From Tricholoma matsutake (lineage: Eukaryota > Basidiomycota > Agaricomycetes > Agaricales > Tricholomataceae): a DNA stretch of 64,000 nucleotides. Below are positions 63,158 through 64,000 of this stretch, piece after piece. Position 1 is the first letter of the stretch. The number at the start of each line of letters is the position of its first letter. Where the stretch lies: positions 8,928,001 through 8,992,000 of the forward strand of contig AP026538.1 in the NCBI GenBank assembly GCA_026075535.2, in the 5' to 3' direction. The notes below the pieces were generated by a model, which made no database searches, was not told the DNA's origin, and saw nothing but the letters and a program-made list of their open reading frames with translations. The position numbers and the translations under genes are program-made.

Positions 63158-63290
63158 AAGGCATGACATGGGTATGGGTAACACTGTGACAATATGGTCA
63201 CAGGTATGCTCGGGTATGGGTAGGGGTTTGGGACAGTCATACCTGAGCAACACCATACCCTTACTCATGGTTTTACGGGTATTGTATACT
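63158..63290. repeat. CATGGGTA-rich terminal-type repeat
   Basis: AAGGCATGACATGGGTATGG followed by GGGTATGGGTAGGGG and TTTTACGGGTAT, related to the ends at 58605 and 59797. No matching opposite end lies within the window. Confidence 0.4.
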
Positions 63291-63312
63291 TGTTACTCAA
63301 TACTGTAGAAAA

Positions 63313-63540
63313 TCAATCCTAGTACAACAAGAGTGAACTCAGTCTCTGTATAAGTGACTCTATTAGTACTGTACCTAGTACAACAAGAGTGAACTATAAG
63401 TACAGTAAGTAACCGTTCACTACTAAATAATAACGTCAGTACTCACCTCAGTCTCTGTATAAGTGACTGAGGTGATCAGATATCTATCTACTGTATATAT
63501 ACAAGTCATGTTAGATAAAGAAGAATGGTATGAAGGTATC
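63313..63540. repeat. Diverged relative of the 49.2-50.3 kb repeat, without the foldback insert
   Basis: CAATCCTAGTACAACAAGAG, a single GTAC (63371-63374), CTAGTACAACAAGAGTGAAC and TCACCTCAGTC...GACTGAGGTG match the order seen around 49230-49290 and 50149-50270. It serves as an empty site for the foldback element. Confidence 0.65.
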
Positions 63541-63831
63541 CATGACATGGATACAAACATGTGCCTCAAAGGGATGCACTAAATATAGGGCATGCCTCAG
63601 CATGCATCAAATATTGTGCCAAGATCTGTATTTGGCAATATGGCATTCATATGTGCTCACGGTGTCATTCTCAACAAATACATTTACTCTTTGAACTACT
63701 CTGACTACCTGAAATTTGAAAATGTGCATATCTTGCATGACATGAATTGTTTGTTTATAGAAGTTTGTTTGGGCCTCAGCTTGTTCCATTGTGGATGTGA
63801 ACAGCCAACCAGCACTGCGGCTTCTCGCAAT

Positions 63832-64000
63832 TTAGTCCTCATGGCACCATACAATCCCATCGGGGTTGATGAAAAAGATCATCTCATTGGGATCTGGCTG
63901 CATAATATAAAGGTGAGCAGAATTTTTCTCTTTTTTTCCCACCATCTTGATGTCTACAAAGTCTTCAATGAAGTCATCACAATCTTCACTCCGATCAACA
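63832..64000 (-). CDS. C-terminal fragment of an unidentified gene, runs off the right edge
   Basis: Minus-strand frame from the window edge to TAA at 63832-63834. It reads DRSEDCDDFIEDFVDIKMVG, then KNSAHLYIMQPDPNEMIFF and INPDGIVWCHED. It has strong coding character and no stop over 55 codons. I recall similar C-termini in repetitive basidiomycete proteins but cannot name the family. The rest lies outside the window. Confidence 0.55.
   Translation of the reverse strand, partial: VDRSEDCDDFIEDFVDIKMVGKKEKNSAHLYIMQPDPNEMIFFINPDGIVWCHED

Noticed and set aside
1..64000. Bacterial or organellar origin
   Set aside because: Spliceosomal introns, LTR retrotransposons, a Helitron and DNA2 all indicate a fungal nuclear genome.

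Overview
The window looks like nuclear DNA of a mushroom-forming basidiomycete (Agaricomycetes; genus not identifiable here). The grounds are many 40-65 bp GT-AG introns, fungal-type DNA2 and UbiA genes, a basidiomycete-style Helitron helicase, chromodomain Ty3/gypsy elements, and protein families I associate with Agaricomycetes. It is mostly a transposon graveyard. Only one ordinary host gene looks intact: a UbiA-type prenyltransferase (47625-48587).

Layout. 1-3.4 kb: low-complexity and hairpin-bearing repeats. 3.5-9.7 kb: a broken Helitron Rep/PIF1 helicase on the minus strand. 10.3-10.9 kb: a minisatellite. 11.3-16.0 kb: two divergent multi-exon genes of unnamed type, both probably decayed. 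16.4-22.2 kb: tandem duplications, an F-box N-terminus, low-complexity and tandem arrays, then a leucine-rich C-terminal block; probably one F-box/LRR gene split by repeats. 22.6-47.1 kb: a DNA2 helicase/nuclease gene cut in two by a Mutator-like element with a 9-bp target duplication. That element was entered by Gypsy-3, whose LTR was entered by Gypsy-2, whose terminal repeat was entered by Gypsy-1; every insertion keeps a perfect target-site duplication. A 254-bp hAT-like MITE sits in the same Mutator-like element. 47.6-48.6 kb: UbiA gene. 49.3-50.1 kb: an 858-bp foldback element. 50.3-55.5 kb: a full-length Ty1/copia element. 55.9-63.8 kb: a gypsy fragment, a KDZ-like transposase relic, two copies of a tRNA-headed SINE-like repeat, a 120-bp tandem array with intron-like units, hairpin families and a coiled-coil pseudogene. 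A gene fragment runs off the right edge.

Common theme. Nearly all in-frame stops in the mobile elements are TGA where the families carry arginine, and paired LTRs differ almost only by transitions at CpG-derived sites. This is the mark of cytosine methylation and deamination, or RIP-like mutation aimed at CpG. The same kind of change removes the Walker A threonine of DNA2 and one catalytic aspartate of the copia reverse transcriptase. The most unusual items are the four-deep nest inside DNA2, Gypsy-2 carrying its long terminal repeats in inverted rather than direct orientation, and a repeat family whose unit is a 29-bp stem-loop joined to an intron-like segment.
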